64,000 nucleotides of DNA, taken from contig ML986602.1 in assembly GCA_010094045.1 (NCBI GenBank), positions 281,122-345,121 on the forward strand. The letters are read 5' to 3'. The translations under genes and the position numbers were made by a program. Under the pieces are notes generated by a model. It saw nothing but the letters and a program-made list of their open reading frames with translations. It was not told where the DNA came from and searched no databases. This document shows, in pieces, positions 24,196 to 34,770 of this stretch. Position 1 is the first letter of the stretch. Every line of letters begins with the position of its first letter. This DNA comes from Lojkania enalia. Lineage: Eukaryota > Ascomycota > Dothideomycetes > Pleosporales.

Positions 24196-25808
24196 ACTCC
24201 CCCAAATTACAATCGCCATGTCACATGTTAGACACCGCTGCAGCAGCAGCAGATTGCTAGAGCATAGAGCATAGAAGGTGGCATTTTCCGCTTATGTATT
24301 TATGTAGTTCTAGGTGCTTTGAGACTCTCCCTTACATTCGTTTTTAACATGAGAGAAGGAAAAGTTCGACATAGCATAGAATGGCGTCGCTCGTTTAGAA
24401 CATCGCATTTATAGGCGTTCGATATCCTTTCGTTCCTTTGGACAGCATAGCATTTCACGGCGCAAGATGCCTTAGAAAAACACTCCTTTAGCGCAGCATC
24501 CTTAAAGAGTTTTAATTCTAGTGTACCATTCTCCAGAATATAGAACTCATTTATCACTATCGGCGAATAATAATGAGGTTGTTTGTGGTGGGTGCTTATA
24601 GAAAGCCTAATTCTAATAATACAAATCCGCTTCTCCAATCCCGTAAGGAATCTGCGGCTCCTATTGATCGCAAAATCCTGCATATCACTTATCTTACATA
24701 CTCCAGCTCCATGACCGCTTGTAATAAATAGAGGGCTACCTTCCAATAGAAATCTACTTGCTACGCTATAGTATGCTACATATTTGCTAATCAGATATTG
24801 GGGATATAGTTTCTTTTTACACGTGGATGAATATTAGCCCAATAGGAAACTAGATACATTCCCAACGAGGAGAACTTGGTGTTCTTTTCATATTGACATC
24901 GTATCCACGGTCCACAATCAACCCAGTCGTCACTGGCGTCCGGAAGGCTCCACATAGCGACTTCGGAGCTCAATCCAATGATCCTATCCGCGGGCGGAGT
25001 CATCTGGTCTCATTTGCCTTGGACATCTCACGTCGGGTAAACATTCCGCCGGATATGTAGCCTTTGAGATGGACAAACTAGAGGGCGTATACTTCGATGG
25101 TCGGATCTAACAGGAACACTTGAGTCCTATCGTATGATACTGCTCTATTAACGGAGAAGTGAGTATCCTATATTCTGCCTAATTTGCTCACTAGGTGGCG
25201 GAGTCACTTAGCCGTAACGTGGCAGGCACTGTTTCAGGATGTAGATGCCTAAGGATCTATGATGCATTCCTCCAAAGAGTTACCGTTGCATTAAGCTGGA
25301 AAAGCTAAGTGTTCCTATTCGGCAATCTACTACTTTTTTCTGTGTCGGTTGCCTAGGGAGGGCTCTCCGAAAAGGGAAGCTGATAAGGTCAAGGATCGTG
25401 AAGTCGTGGTGAAGGGAACGATAGTCTGAGTCCGTGAATGTTCATTAGAAAAGTTGCGACCTGCCCAAGTTCACTTTCGTATTGCTAGAACCGTCTACAG
25501 TGAATTAATATTAAACACCTAAGTCAGTGCTTGTAAAATATGTGTGTGGGCTCTTATGTCAGCAATGCGAGCCAATAGCGCGAGGCGAACCTTGGAAAGC
25601 TGCAGGAACCAGAGCTCACAAACGCAATCTCGCAGTCTCAACCACCGCAAACTCGCCCACGCCGTCCTGCACCACCTGCAAAACCTCACTCGCTACCTGC
25701 GAGCTTGCTGAGCCGTCGTTGATCAAATGCTTGCAGATACTGCGCCCGACATAACCGATCCACCTTGCTATCGTCGTTAACCCCTCCAACGCGATAGCCT
25801 CCTCCACC
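24196..25808. other. Intergenic, 5' flank of UPF2
   Basis: A 1.6 kb stretch between two plus-strand genes. A minus-strand frame around 24300-24690 has an internal ATG but no recognisable motif and overlaps the probable 3' UTR of the upstream gene. A CAG triplet run of four copies occurs near 24239. Nothing else was supported. Confidence 0.5.
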
Positions 25809-28800
25809 ATGGAGCGACAGCGGAAGCGTATGGGCCCTATGCATGGCTCTATTGAAGCTGCTGACATTCCCCAGGAGAGCTCCACGAGCTGAATGCAAAA
25901 GCCTGGGCTGGCGGTCAAGGTATGACGCACCCCTCCCCCACATTCGCTATTGCGGCCCTCACCTTCTCGTGCAGACGTGTTTCCAGTCCAGGGCCCACTT
26001 GACTCGTCTATGAAGAAGAATACCGCTTTCATCAAACGACTACGGACCGCGATTACCGCGTCCTCACAAACCCAATTCCTCCAAGAAATCCGAACCTTAT
26101 CCCTCCACAAATACCTTTCCGAAATTATCTCTGCTTGCTATGAGGGTCTCTGTAAGCTCAAGTCTCCCGGAGAGATTGCTGCTGGCGTTGAAATTATCAG
26201 CGCTCTTCACCAACGATTCGGACCTGCCGAATTCACGGGCTACATCGCATGGTACATTGGCCGAGGGTTGAGCACGCCGGACAAGTCACACCTGAAGAAC
26301 CTGGCACATGATATTCGTGAGAGGGAGGAGAAGGAGCGTCTTGCCCGCCAGCGCGTTCTCTTGCGAGTTGCGACGGAGCTATGGCTGGTTGGGCTCTTGA
26401 GGAGCTTGGACGACGTTGCTCGACCGGAAGAAGTAGGGAAGGGCAAGGAGAATGTGAAGCTTGTTGAAGCATCTAGCAAGACTAAAGCGACAACTACTGG
26501 CTCCCGCCCGGATAACGGGGACGCTGAGCCATTCCCGTTGGAGGTGCTCAAGGACATGCTGGGTCATGACCGGGAGCACGTAAATTTGCCTTTGGTAGTT
26601 ATCTTTGTGAAGGCGTTCGCTTGGGATGTTTTAGGATCCAAGATTTCCTCCGCAGAAGGCCGCAGGACCATAAATGAAGATGGAACCACGACGTCTGAGA
26701 AAAACGATGAGGGCCAGCCCTCCGAAGACGAATTATCGGCGCAAGATCCCCCGCTTATTTCGCCAGAGTTACGACAGCTATTTAAAAATATTCTCACCCG
26801 TTATTTCGAGGACGTCAAAGCACATTTACTACGAGACCAGAAGCAATTGGTTAATCAGGGCCGCAAGAACGCCGAAGCCTATGTCAAGTCCGGTGAAGTG
26901 TTCGAGGATCGGCAGTCAAATTATGAGAAGCAAGTCAAGGCTCAAGAGAGGCTTATCTCGAATGCCCAGGTTCTAGCAGATGCTTTGGGGGTGGAGATGC
27001 CCGATTTAAAGGAGAAGGATAACTCAACAACAGCCGGCGATGGCACAATCGGACTGGTAAAAGCAGGAGACTATCTTCGTGGCCAGGGTGACGGTCCGGG
27101 TATTTGGGAAGATGAGGAGGAGCGTCGGTTCTACGAAAATCTTATCGATCTCAAGGACCGCGTACCCGGAATCTTGTTAGAGGAGCCGAAGAAGAAAAAG
27201 GCCGACAATGATGACCAGGTAGGAAAGAAGATTGAGGCCAAGCCAGGACTAGAGGATAAGGAGAGATCGGAGGCGGTTGCTGAGCCGAAGACGACTGACA
27301 CAGACGATCAGTCCATGGCCATAGCGAACAAATCAGTCGGCGCTCAGGTCGATGCAATCCTCGCCCGTCTGCCTGAGTTGAACACGAAAGATGCAGTAGA
27401 TCAGGCTGCAATGGACTTTTGCTTCTTGAACTCGAAAGCTTCGCGCAATCGTCTCATCAAGGCGGTTCAAGACATACCCAAGGGCCGTTCCGATCTTCTG
27501 CCGCTATATTCGAGACTGATTGCGACTCTTGGAAAATATATGCCAGATGTATCGCAAGGCCTCGTATCCTACCTTGATGACGAATTCCGTAGCCTCCAGC
27601 GCCGGAAGTCGAAAGACTTCCTTGGGCAGGTTCGAACACAAAATGTACGCTACCTCGCAGAATTGACGAAATTCGGCGTTGTGCCCGAACATGTCATATT
27701 TCACTGCCTAAAGGTTAGCCTGGATGATTTCTCACGGATGAATATCGAGATTATTTGCAATTTGCTCGAAAATTGTGGTCGGTATCTGCTTCGCAATCCC
27801 GAGACGTCGCCTAGAATGACGTCTTTCCTCGAGACGCTGCAACGAAAAAAAACGGCTCAAGTGCTCGGTCAGCAAGAGCGTATGTTAATTGAAAACGCCA
27901 TCTACTACGTCAACCCGCCGGAGCGAGCAGCTATTGAGCAAAAGGAACGCACGCCAGTCGAACTCTTCTTACGCAAACTCATCTATACTGATCTGAATCG
28001 GCGCTCACTAGACAAGATTGTGAAGCAGATTCGTAAATTGCACTGGGAAGAGGAAGAAATTGTGGATCTTCTGCACAAGATCTTCACTAAGCCGGGCAAG
28101 ATCAAGTACAGCAACATTCATCTTCTGGCTGTGATCCTTGGCTCCATCTACAAGTATCACCAAGACTTTGGAATCTCGGTGATCGATGATCTTCTCGAAT
28201 CGATTGCATTCGGACTCGAATTGAATGACTTCAAGTTCAATCAACGCCGGATTGCCGAAATTAAATATCTTGGAGAGCTATACATCTACCGCATGGTTGA
28301 CTCGCCGCTTATATTTGACACTTTGTACAAGTTGTTGAATTATGGTTACGAGGGTGGCTACGCTCGTCCAGGGCTGATGAATCCTCTCGATCTGCCGGAC
28401 GACTATTTTCGTATCCGACTAGTGTGCAGTTTACTGGAGACGTGTGGTATGTACTATGACAAAGGTGCTGCGAAGAAGAAACTTGATTTCTTCCTAAGCT
28501 ACTTCCAGTACTATATTTGTCTCAAGGATCAGCTACCCATGGATGTTGAGTTTATGATCCAAGATGCATACGCGCTTACCAGGCCCCAATGGAAGCTTAT
28601 CACCAACCTGGAGGAAGCATCCCATGCATTTGCGGAAGCTGTGAAACTGAATTATCAGATGTCTGCGGTTGATAAGGCTGTTGAGCAAGATGATGACGAT
28701 GTATCCGGTTCAGATGATGATGGTGAAGGCCCGGATGACGAAGATGTTGCCATACCTGACGGTGACGACGAGAAGTCTTCGGGCGAAGATGCAGAGGTCG

Positions 28801-29704
28801 ATATTCCACGCTGCCCACCTTTTTCCTCAATTACTAATTAGTGTCGCAGGCTACCGGAGACGACGAGCCAGACGACCGCGCTTCGGACGACGAGGAAGAG
28901 GAGCAAATCGTCGTCACTCGACCGGAAGATGAGCGTGATCCTGAAGTGGATGCCGAATTTGATCGCGAGCTTGCGAAGATGATGGCGGAAAGTCTCGATT
29001 CTCGCCGACTCGAACGCAAGCCAGTCTTCGATGTCCCGCTTCCTATGAGGCGTGTTCGAGAGGCGGTTCCGACTGCTGAGGACAGTGGAGGCGAAGCACC
29101 CGCTGAGGCACCTCCCACGAACATGATGAAGTTCTCTCTGCTTAGCAAGCGTGGGAACAAGCAGCAGACCCGGTCCATTGATCTACCATCCGATTCCAGC
29201 TTCGCCATTGCCATGCGTAACAAGCAACAAGCTGAGAAAGAAGAACAGCAACGGATCAAGAACCTTGTGTTGAACTACGATCTTCGGGATGACGACACTG
29301 TAGAGGGTGAATATCCATTTCATTACACCATTCAACCTAATCTCAACAAAAAGCATACTAAAACCAGCCAAGGACTCGACAAGACGCACAACCCGTATGC
29401 ACAGCCGCGCATCGATAAGGCCGGCACCAATCGCAGCAATCAGCGGGCTAGAAAATTACAACTGAGTGACGTTAACTGGTACGGCAACTCTCATTCTCAG
29501 TCTCGTTCTCGTTCTCGGTCTCCATCGTCTACAATCTCTTCCAGCATTACTCCACGCTCAACAGATTCCAAGGTATCTGCACAGCGTGAATCTCTTCAAT
29601 GTTCTTCTACTTCACAATCTTCTCAGCACCGCCGTGCCAATGGCCACGCCATAAGCAATCAACGTCGGGCGGGCTTCCAGCGCAGCTACAGAACAGTCGG
29701 CTAA
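25809..29704 (+). CDS. UPF2: Nonsense-mediated decay factor UPF2/NMD2
   Basis: Exons 25809-25827, 25875-25919, 25975-28796 and 28850-29704 give about 1246 residues. UPF2 is a cytoplasmic scaffold that links UPF3 and the exon-junction machinery to the helicase UPF1. The N-terminus assembled over three exons reads RELHELNAKAW then LDSSMKKNTAFIKRLRT, a strongly conserved UPF2 start. Three MIF4G-like helical regions follow (about 25-260, 470-620 and 670-870), with NTAFIKRL, KSRDLLP-like turns and GLMNPLDLPDDYFRIRLVC. Next come an acidic Asp/Glu-rich block around the last intron and the UPF1-binding region with PMRRVREAVP and FSLLSKRGNKQQTRSIDLPSD. The C-terminus is Arg/Ser-rich. Introns 1 and 2 are tiny (47 and 55 bp) around exons of 19 and 45 nt. 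The last intron (28797-28849) has a weaker GTCGAT donor but a TACTAAT branch site. Confidence 0.92.
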
Positions 29705-30858
29705 CCTTCTGGCCCTTTACACGGGCCATCCAAAATGCAGGACTTGATTACCCTCCTATATGATGCTATATGCAGCATCCGTAGCATCACTCGATTTCTC
29801 AGACACGTCCGTACTTACTGCGCATCGCTAGACTGCAAGTCATGCGAGCAAGAAAGCACATTGTTCGTTGGCGAGTGCGCACGAGGTCGAATATTGATTT
29901 CCAATCAAGTATCCAGCTGACAAACACAATTCCCGGTGATCACTACTATCTGAGCTCCGCCTCTGATTAATGCACTTGGCCGTCACGGGCTCCAGAGTCT
30001 TGAGGCCGTAAGTATGTCTCCTGCGTGCTACAAGCGTGATGGAGTTCAGAGCGTCGGCAATGGCCGAGGATAGTGAAACTTTGGTAGTGTACGCCTGCGT
30101 CGGTCACATGCCAAGAGGCATTGCTATGTTCACGTTCATTCTCGTGCATTTGGGAAAGAGGTGTGAATGGCGATATGGAGGATAAAGCTTGCACACCGGA
30201 CAGATTGTTTTCGGCACACTCTCTAGTTTGTAGTTGATGTGATGAATTTACTACCTTATGTTCTTATGATGTGTGGTAGCGAAACATGAGTCCTGAAACA
30301 GTTGATCTCGCTGAATCGTTCATGTTAACCCTGAAGCTAGCGTATAATACTTTCCTACATTAGTACCTAAGTTTTTCTTTCTTTGACTAAAGGCTCATGC
30401 CTATGCAATTTATGATTCTTTTACTACTGCCCTCTTATAGTTTATACATAATCTTATTCATAATCCGATGACATTTTCATATTCGCAGTTGTCATCATCG
30501 GCAGCTTCTTGCTTGTTTAAATGTATCTGAACATAGCATTAATATCAGCACTATAATTCTTAGGTCCCCACAATGATACTCTCAGATTTTAAGTCCGGCC
30601 TAGTTGAAACCATTTCTTATGACTAACTATTGGGAAAGCTTACTCAGATGGGCTAACAGGCTAACCTCTTTCGTCCTAGTGAGTTAATCGTCAAAACCAC
30701 CCGAAGCCAATCTGAATCAGTTATCATATCTAATATCCTACTTTGCAATCTTCTACATATTCTTCATCTTTATCGATACATGTATCGCAATCAAGCACGC
30801 ATTCTCTCATCATAATTGATATTCTAGACCTTTCAGGCCCCTCCCGATCTGCGGATCC
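29705..30858. other. Intergenic between UPF2 and the L2HGDH-like gene
   Basis: About 1.15 kb between two plus-strand genes; AT-rich in its right half. No coding region, RNA gene or repeat was supported. It should hold the UPF2 3' UTR and the promoter of the next gene. Confidence 0.5.
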
Positions 30859-32094
30859 ATGAGGGGACAAAACATCATGTTCTCATGTGCTACAATACCC
30901 CGAAGGCTCACACGGTCTCAATTGCACCCTTCCCGATTATTTTCAACCTCCACGACTAGGTATGCAGATTTCACGCACGCGATAATAGGCGGCGGAGTCG
31001 TAGGCCTGGCCATTGCGAGGAGGCTGCAAGAAAGAGACGGCGTGTCGACAGTCATGATCGAGAAACACGGCTCTGTAGGCCAAGAGACAAGTTCGAGGAA
31101 CTCGGAAGTTATCCACGCAGGCCTATACTACGGGCCCGATTCTCTCAAGACGAAATTGTGTTTGAAGGGTAAGGAGATGCTGTATGAGACCTGCAAGAGG
31201 TATCATATTCCGCATCGCAATTGTGGGAAGTGGATTGTGGCGCAGGATGAATTGCAGAAAGGCGAGATTGAGAAGGTGCATAATTTTGCTTCTTCGATTG
31301 GGGTCCCTACGCGATTTCTCTCTCCAAAGGAAGCGAAGAGCAGAGAGCCGGATGTTAGATGTGAGGCTGGCGTTCTTGAATCACCGACAACGGGGATCGT
31401 GGATAGCCATTCGTTGATGCAGTTCCTAGAAGGCGCATTTGAGGATAAGGGAGGGATCTGTGCATTCCATTCCTCTGTTACTTCTGTCCAATCTCTCGAC
31501 ACCGGTGCTGGTGGCTGGGAAATAACAACTTCTTCGGATGGCGAGGAAGTAGCCATTACAGCGGAAACATTAATAAACTCTGCGGGTTTGGCCGCGGTAG
31601 CGATCTCTAATATGATTTTGCCACCTGAGAGACACAGGCAAGCGTTTTATGCAAAGGGAAGCTATTTTAGTTATTCTGCGAGTAGGCCGAAGCCGAATAC
31701 TTTGGTGTATCCGGCGCCGGTGCCCGGACATGGAGGGCTGGGAACACATTTAACACTCGATATGAGTGGTAGGATTAGATTTGGACCGGATGTGGAGTGG
31801 GTAGACGATCCTACCGATTACCGCGTCAACGACAAGAATTTGCAGGCCGCATTGGATGATATTCAGTCATATCTTCCGGGCATTGATAGGAGTGCTATTG
31901 GGCTAGATTATGTGGGTATTCGGCCCAAACTCGGACGGTTAGGGGCAGTCGCGAGTGTGAAGGGGTTTCAGGACTTTTATATTGAGAAAGAGGAGGGCTT
32001 CGACGGCTTTGTCAATCTGTTGGGTATCGAAAGCCCCGGGCTGACGAGTAGTTTAGCCATTGCGGAGGAAGTAGAAAGACTATTATATCGGTAG
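30859..32094 (+). CDS. L2HGDH: L-2-hydroxyglutarate dehydrogenase, mitochondrial (FAD-dependent)
   Basis: An intronless frame of 411 residues from the ATG at 30859 (a second ATG at residue 7 is possible). The enzyme oxidises L-2-hydroxyglutarate, a side product of malate dehydrogenase, to 2-oxoglutarate: metabolite repair in mitochondria. Residues 1-36 are rich in Arg, Ser and Thr with no acidic residues, typical of a mitochondrial presequence (SRLFSTSTTRYADF). Then comes the FAD-binding dinucleotide motif AIIGGGVVGLAIARRL, followed by SSRNSEVIHAGLYY, KLCLKGKEML and CGKWIVA, all characteristic of the L2HGDH branch of the DAO family. The C-terminal half has GHGGLGTHLTLDMSGRIRFG and a final LLGIESPGLTSSLAIAEEV. 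Length is a little under the typical 420-480. A less specific family assignment would be FAD-dependent oxidoreductase. Confidence 0.9.
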   Translation: MRGQNIMFSCATIPRRLTRSQLHPSRLFSTSTTRYADFTHAIIGGGVVGLAIARRLQERDGVSTVMIEKHGSVGQETSSRNSEVIHAGLYYGPDSLKTKLCLKGKEMLYETCKRYHIPHRNCGKWIVAQDELQKGEIEKVHNFASSIGVPTRFLSPKEAKSREPDVRCEAGVLESPTTGIVDSHSLMQFLEGAFEDKGGICAFHSSVTSVQSLDTGAGGWEITTSSDGEEVAITAETLINSAGLAAVAISNMILPPERHRQAFYAKGSYFSYSASRPKPNTLVYPAPVPGHGGLGTHLTLDMSGRIRFGPDVEWVDDPTDYRVNDKNLQAALDDIQSYLPGIDRSAIGLDYVGIRPKLGRLGAVASVKGFQDFYIEKEEGFDGFVNLLGIESPGLTSSLAIAEEVERLLYR

Positions 32095-32680
32095 GATATA
32101 TGGATACATGCTATATATGGGCACGGAAGGCATGACGAAGGATAAGAAGCTCCATGGTGAAAACCAACATATGTTAAAAGGTATATGGAAAGTAAGGCTG
32201 TCGTTTTTACGACGTAGTATGATATTTGAAGGATAAGGAAAGAGCATACATGTCGTACGACTTGTATAAGCAGTGAGAAGAAGGATTGTATCAGATGCTT
32301 CAAGTTGCTGGTACACAATCCAAAAGGCATAGATGATTGCTTATTAATACAACACGTTCTTATCGCTTTCTATCAAGAATTCAAGGGAATCTTACGGTAA
32401 TACGGGTTTCTTAGTTAGCCAGTGTTTCGAATTATAGCATTGATGACGATGCTGCGCGTAAAATGAAAGGGTCCCTTTCCCCACATGGGCCAGCGCGGCC
32501 TGAAAGGGTGTAGGAATAAAAGAAAGAAAGAAAGGGTCCCTTGTCTAATATATGTAGATAGAACACCAATACCTCCTAAAAAGAAAATTCGGAACGAGAG
32601 GAGCAAACGATCCAAAACACCCTCTACAAGCATATATCCTACAGAACCACTACTCTGATCCCCGTCCGCTGCCGCTCTCC
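32095..32680. other. Convergent intergenic region with GAAA repeat
   Basis: 586 bp between the convergent L2HGDH-like and ammonium transporter genes, presumably two 3' UTRs. It contains a short (GAAA) run at about 32517-32536. Nothing else was seen. Confidence 0.5.
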
Positions 32681-34361
32681 TCAATCCTGCTTAGCAGATA
32701 CAACGGGTAAGCCACCAGCCTCACTTGTACCAGGACTTCCACCAACCATACCACTCGTTGTCATGCCAGGTGTTGCCGCCCCATATCCATGAAGTACCAT
32801 CTGGTCGCCTTCAACATCGTGAAAATACTTGAAGTCGAGACCGCGGATCTCGTCTTCCTCGCTCGCTCTGAGATGCATGCCAGGAATATGATCAATGATG
32901 AACAGCAAAATGAGAGAAATGACAAAAGACCACAGGGCACAAGTGCAAGCAGCCGCGAGCTGATATCCCATCTGCTTCCAATTATGACTATACCAGCCAC
33001 CCTCATATGTTGTAGAGGCACCATCGAGAGCAGGTACCCACGACGCAGCAAAGAAACCCGTCATGATATCTCCCACGAATCCGCCGACGCCGTGGATAGC
33101 GAAGATATCCAATCCTTCATCGACACCAATAACGTGCTTGTACTTGACGGCAAAGAATGCGCAGCAGCTCGTCAACGCACCGACAAGAGTTGCAGTGTAA
33201 ACGGGAATAAACCCGCATGCAGGGGTGATACCGACCAGGCCGGAAATGATACCAGAGCAGAAGCCGATGATGCTGAACTTCCTGTTGAATGAATATTCTA
33301 GGAGAACCCATGCCATGCCACCGCCGCATGCCGCAAGATTCGTATTCACAACGATGTAAATACTACGGAGCGAGATATTGGCCGACGAGGCGCCGTTAAA
33401 CGCATACCATCCGAACCAAATCAAAATCGTGCCCAGGCCGACCAGGAACGGATTGTGAGGTCGAAAATGAGGAATTTTATGATGAACGCTCTCGCCATGC
33501 GGGTCTTTGCGCCTACCGAGCATAAGACTCCATGCTAGCGCCGAAAATCCACTTGCAATATGCACCGGTCCTGAGCCCGCGAAATCCAGGACCCCGAGAT
33601 TGTAGAGCCAGCCTGATGGATTCCATTCAAAATATGCGAGGACGTAGTAGACAAAGGTGGTCCAGCAGAGGATGAAGAGCATGGAAGGGAAAAGACGGCC
33701 ACGCTCAAGCATTGCACCCGCCAAAATCATGGCCGTCGCAGTTACAAAGGTGAAGCCGAAGCAGGCGTAGAGAATGTCAGGGATGTCGCTGTTTGCGAGG
33801 GAGGGATAACCAAGGACATTATGGAGGCCAGCGAGGGAGAGGTCGCCGAGGAAGGGACCCGTTGTGTGGGATTGGTAAAGGGAGTATCTGGACCCACATT
33901 AGCTTGGAAACTACATTTTGGCAGCCGTAGAGATATAGAGTATCTTGCAAATTTTGGAGAATGGTAGGCAGAACAGTTGAATTGTTCTGGGTGAGTGCTA
34001 GGATACAAGATCAATAAAAAAAAGCAGAACCAGGCGCATACCCATAAATCCAGAATTGAATACCACAAGCGCAGGCGCAGAAGAGCGACTGGAATATCAT
34101 GGTCAATGCAGCCTTCCGCCTATGCATTCCAGCATAGAGGAAGCCGATGGCAGGAGTAATTTGCCTACATTTTGTCAATTAAATGGTACGACCAGTCCTG
34201 CGTGCGACTTACCAGCATAAACATGAGCTGACTAGCAGCCAGCAAAGATCGCCTTTATCGTATAGAGAATTTAAATCCTGTGTCCACACGTCGCCGCCTT
34301 TCGGGTTCACATTGTAGTCGGGCCATTCTGTGATTGGAGTTGGTACTGGTGCTTCCGCCAT
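32681..34361 (-). CDS. Ammonium transporter (Amt/MEP family)
   Basis: Exons 34213-34361, 34042-34164 and 32681-33887 (complement) encode about 492 residues. The protein should be an 11-pass plasma-membrane channel-like transporter of ammonium. Hallmarks: the twin pore histidines in DFAGSGPVHIASG and DIFAIHGVGGFVGDIMTG, the AWKAF-like segment IWFGWYAFNGAS, and the conserved NTNLAACGGGMAW. The C-terminal tail is cytosolic with IRGLD and a Gly/Ser-rich end. Both introns (48 bp at 34165-34212; 154 bp at 33888-34041) restore continuous membrane segments. The first membrane helix is unusual (SSCLCWQITPAIGFLYAG) compared with the common PGxGFFYSG motif. Start is the ATG at 34359-34361, giving MAEAPVPTP. 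Fungal members are usually regulated by nitrogen source through GATA factors. Confidence 0.92.
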
Positions 34362-34770
34362 GTTGATCAAATTGCACGTGTTAACACGTGTGAAACGACT
34401 CTGATAGACGCGCGATGCGTTCCCGCAAAAAAACCCACATGGCAGGGCCTCAAGCTTATATCTCCCTTGGTGTAACTCATGCCTGGTAATACTCGCGTTC
34501 CCACACCGTATCATCCTCCCCTGGCCAGGCCACTGTGCACCTATCCGAAGCAGCCTAGCCACCTTACAGCCGGGTTACACCTCTGGAGTTTTTCGACAAA
34601 TCAGGCATAGCCATGAGGACATCCAAGAGCGTTATCTCTCAGCTCCCCGAATCCTGGGGTGGAGTGGGTCTTTGCCAAGACGGCGGGGCGGGAAGCCAAG
34701 CTAAATGAGGACTTGGCGGGAGATAAGAGGGGCGCTTACGTCGTTCGCGTGGGACGAGTATGTACCGCGC
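34362..34770 (-). promoter_or_regulatory. Promoter region of the ammonium transporter with two HGATAR sites
   Basis: The 409 bp between the transporter start and the end of the MutY gene contain two matches to the AreA/NIT2 core HGATAR: AGATAA on the plus strand at 34721-34726 and on the minus strand at 34632-34637. GATA-factor control of ammonium transporters is well established in fungi. However, one or so such hexamers is expected by chance in this length over both strands, so the sites are suggestive only. Confidence 0.3.

Noticed and set aside
24300..24746. Minus-strand frame of 148 codons after the second Zn2Cys6 gene
   Set aside because: The opening codon is TTG, the first ATG is internal, no domain is recognisable, and it overlaps the expected 3' UTR of the opposite-strand gene.
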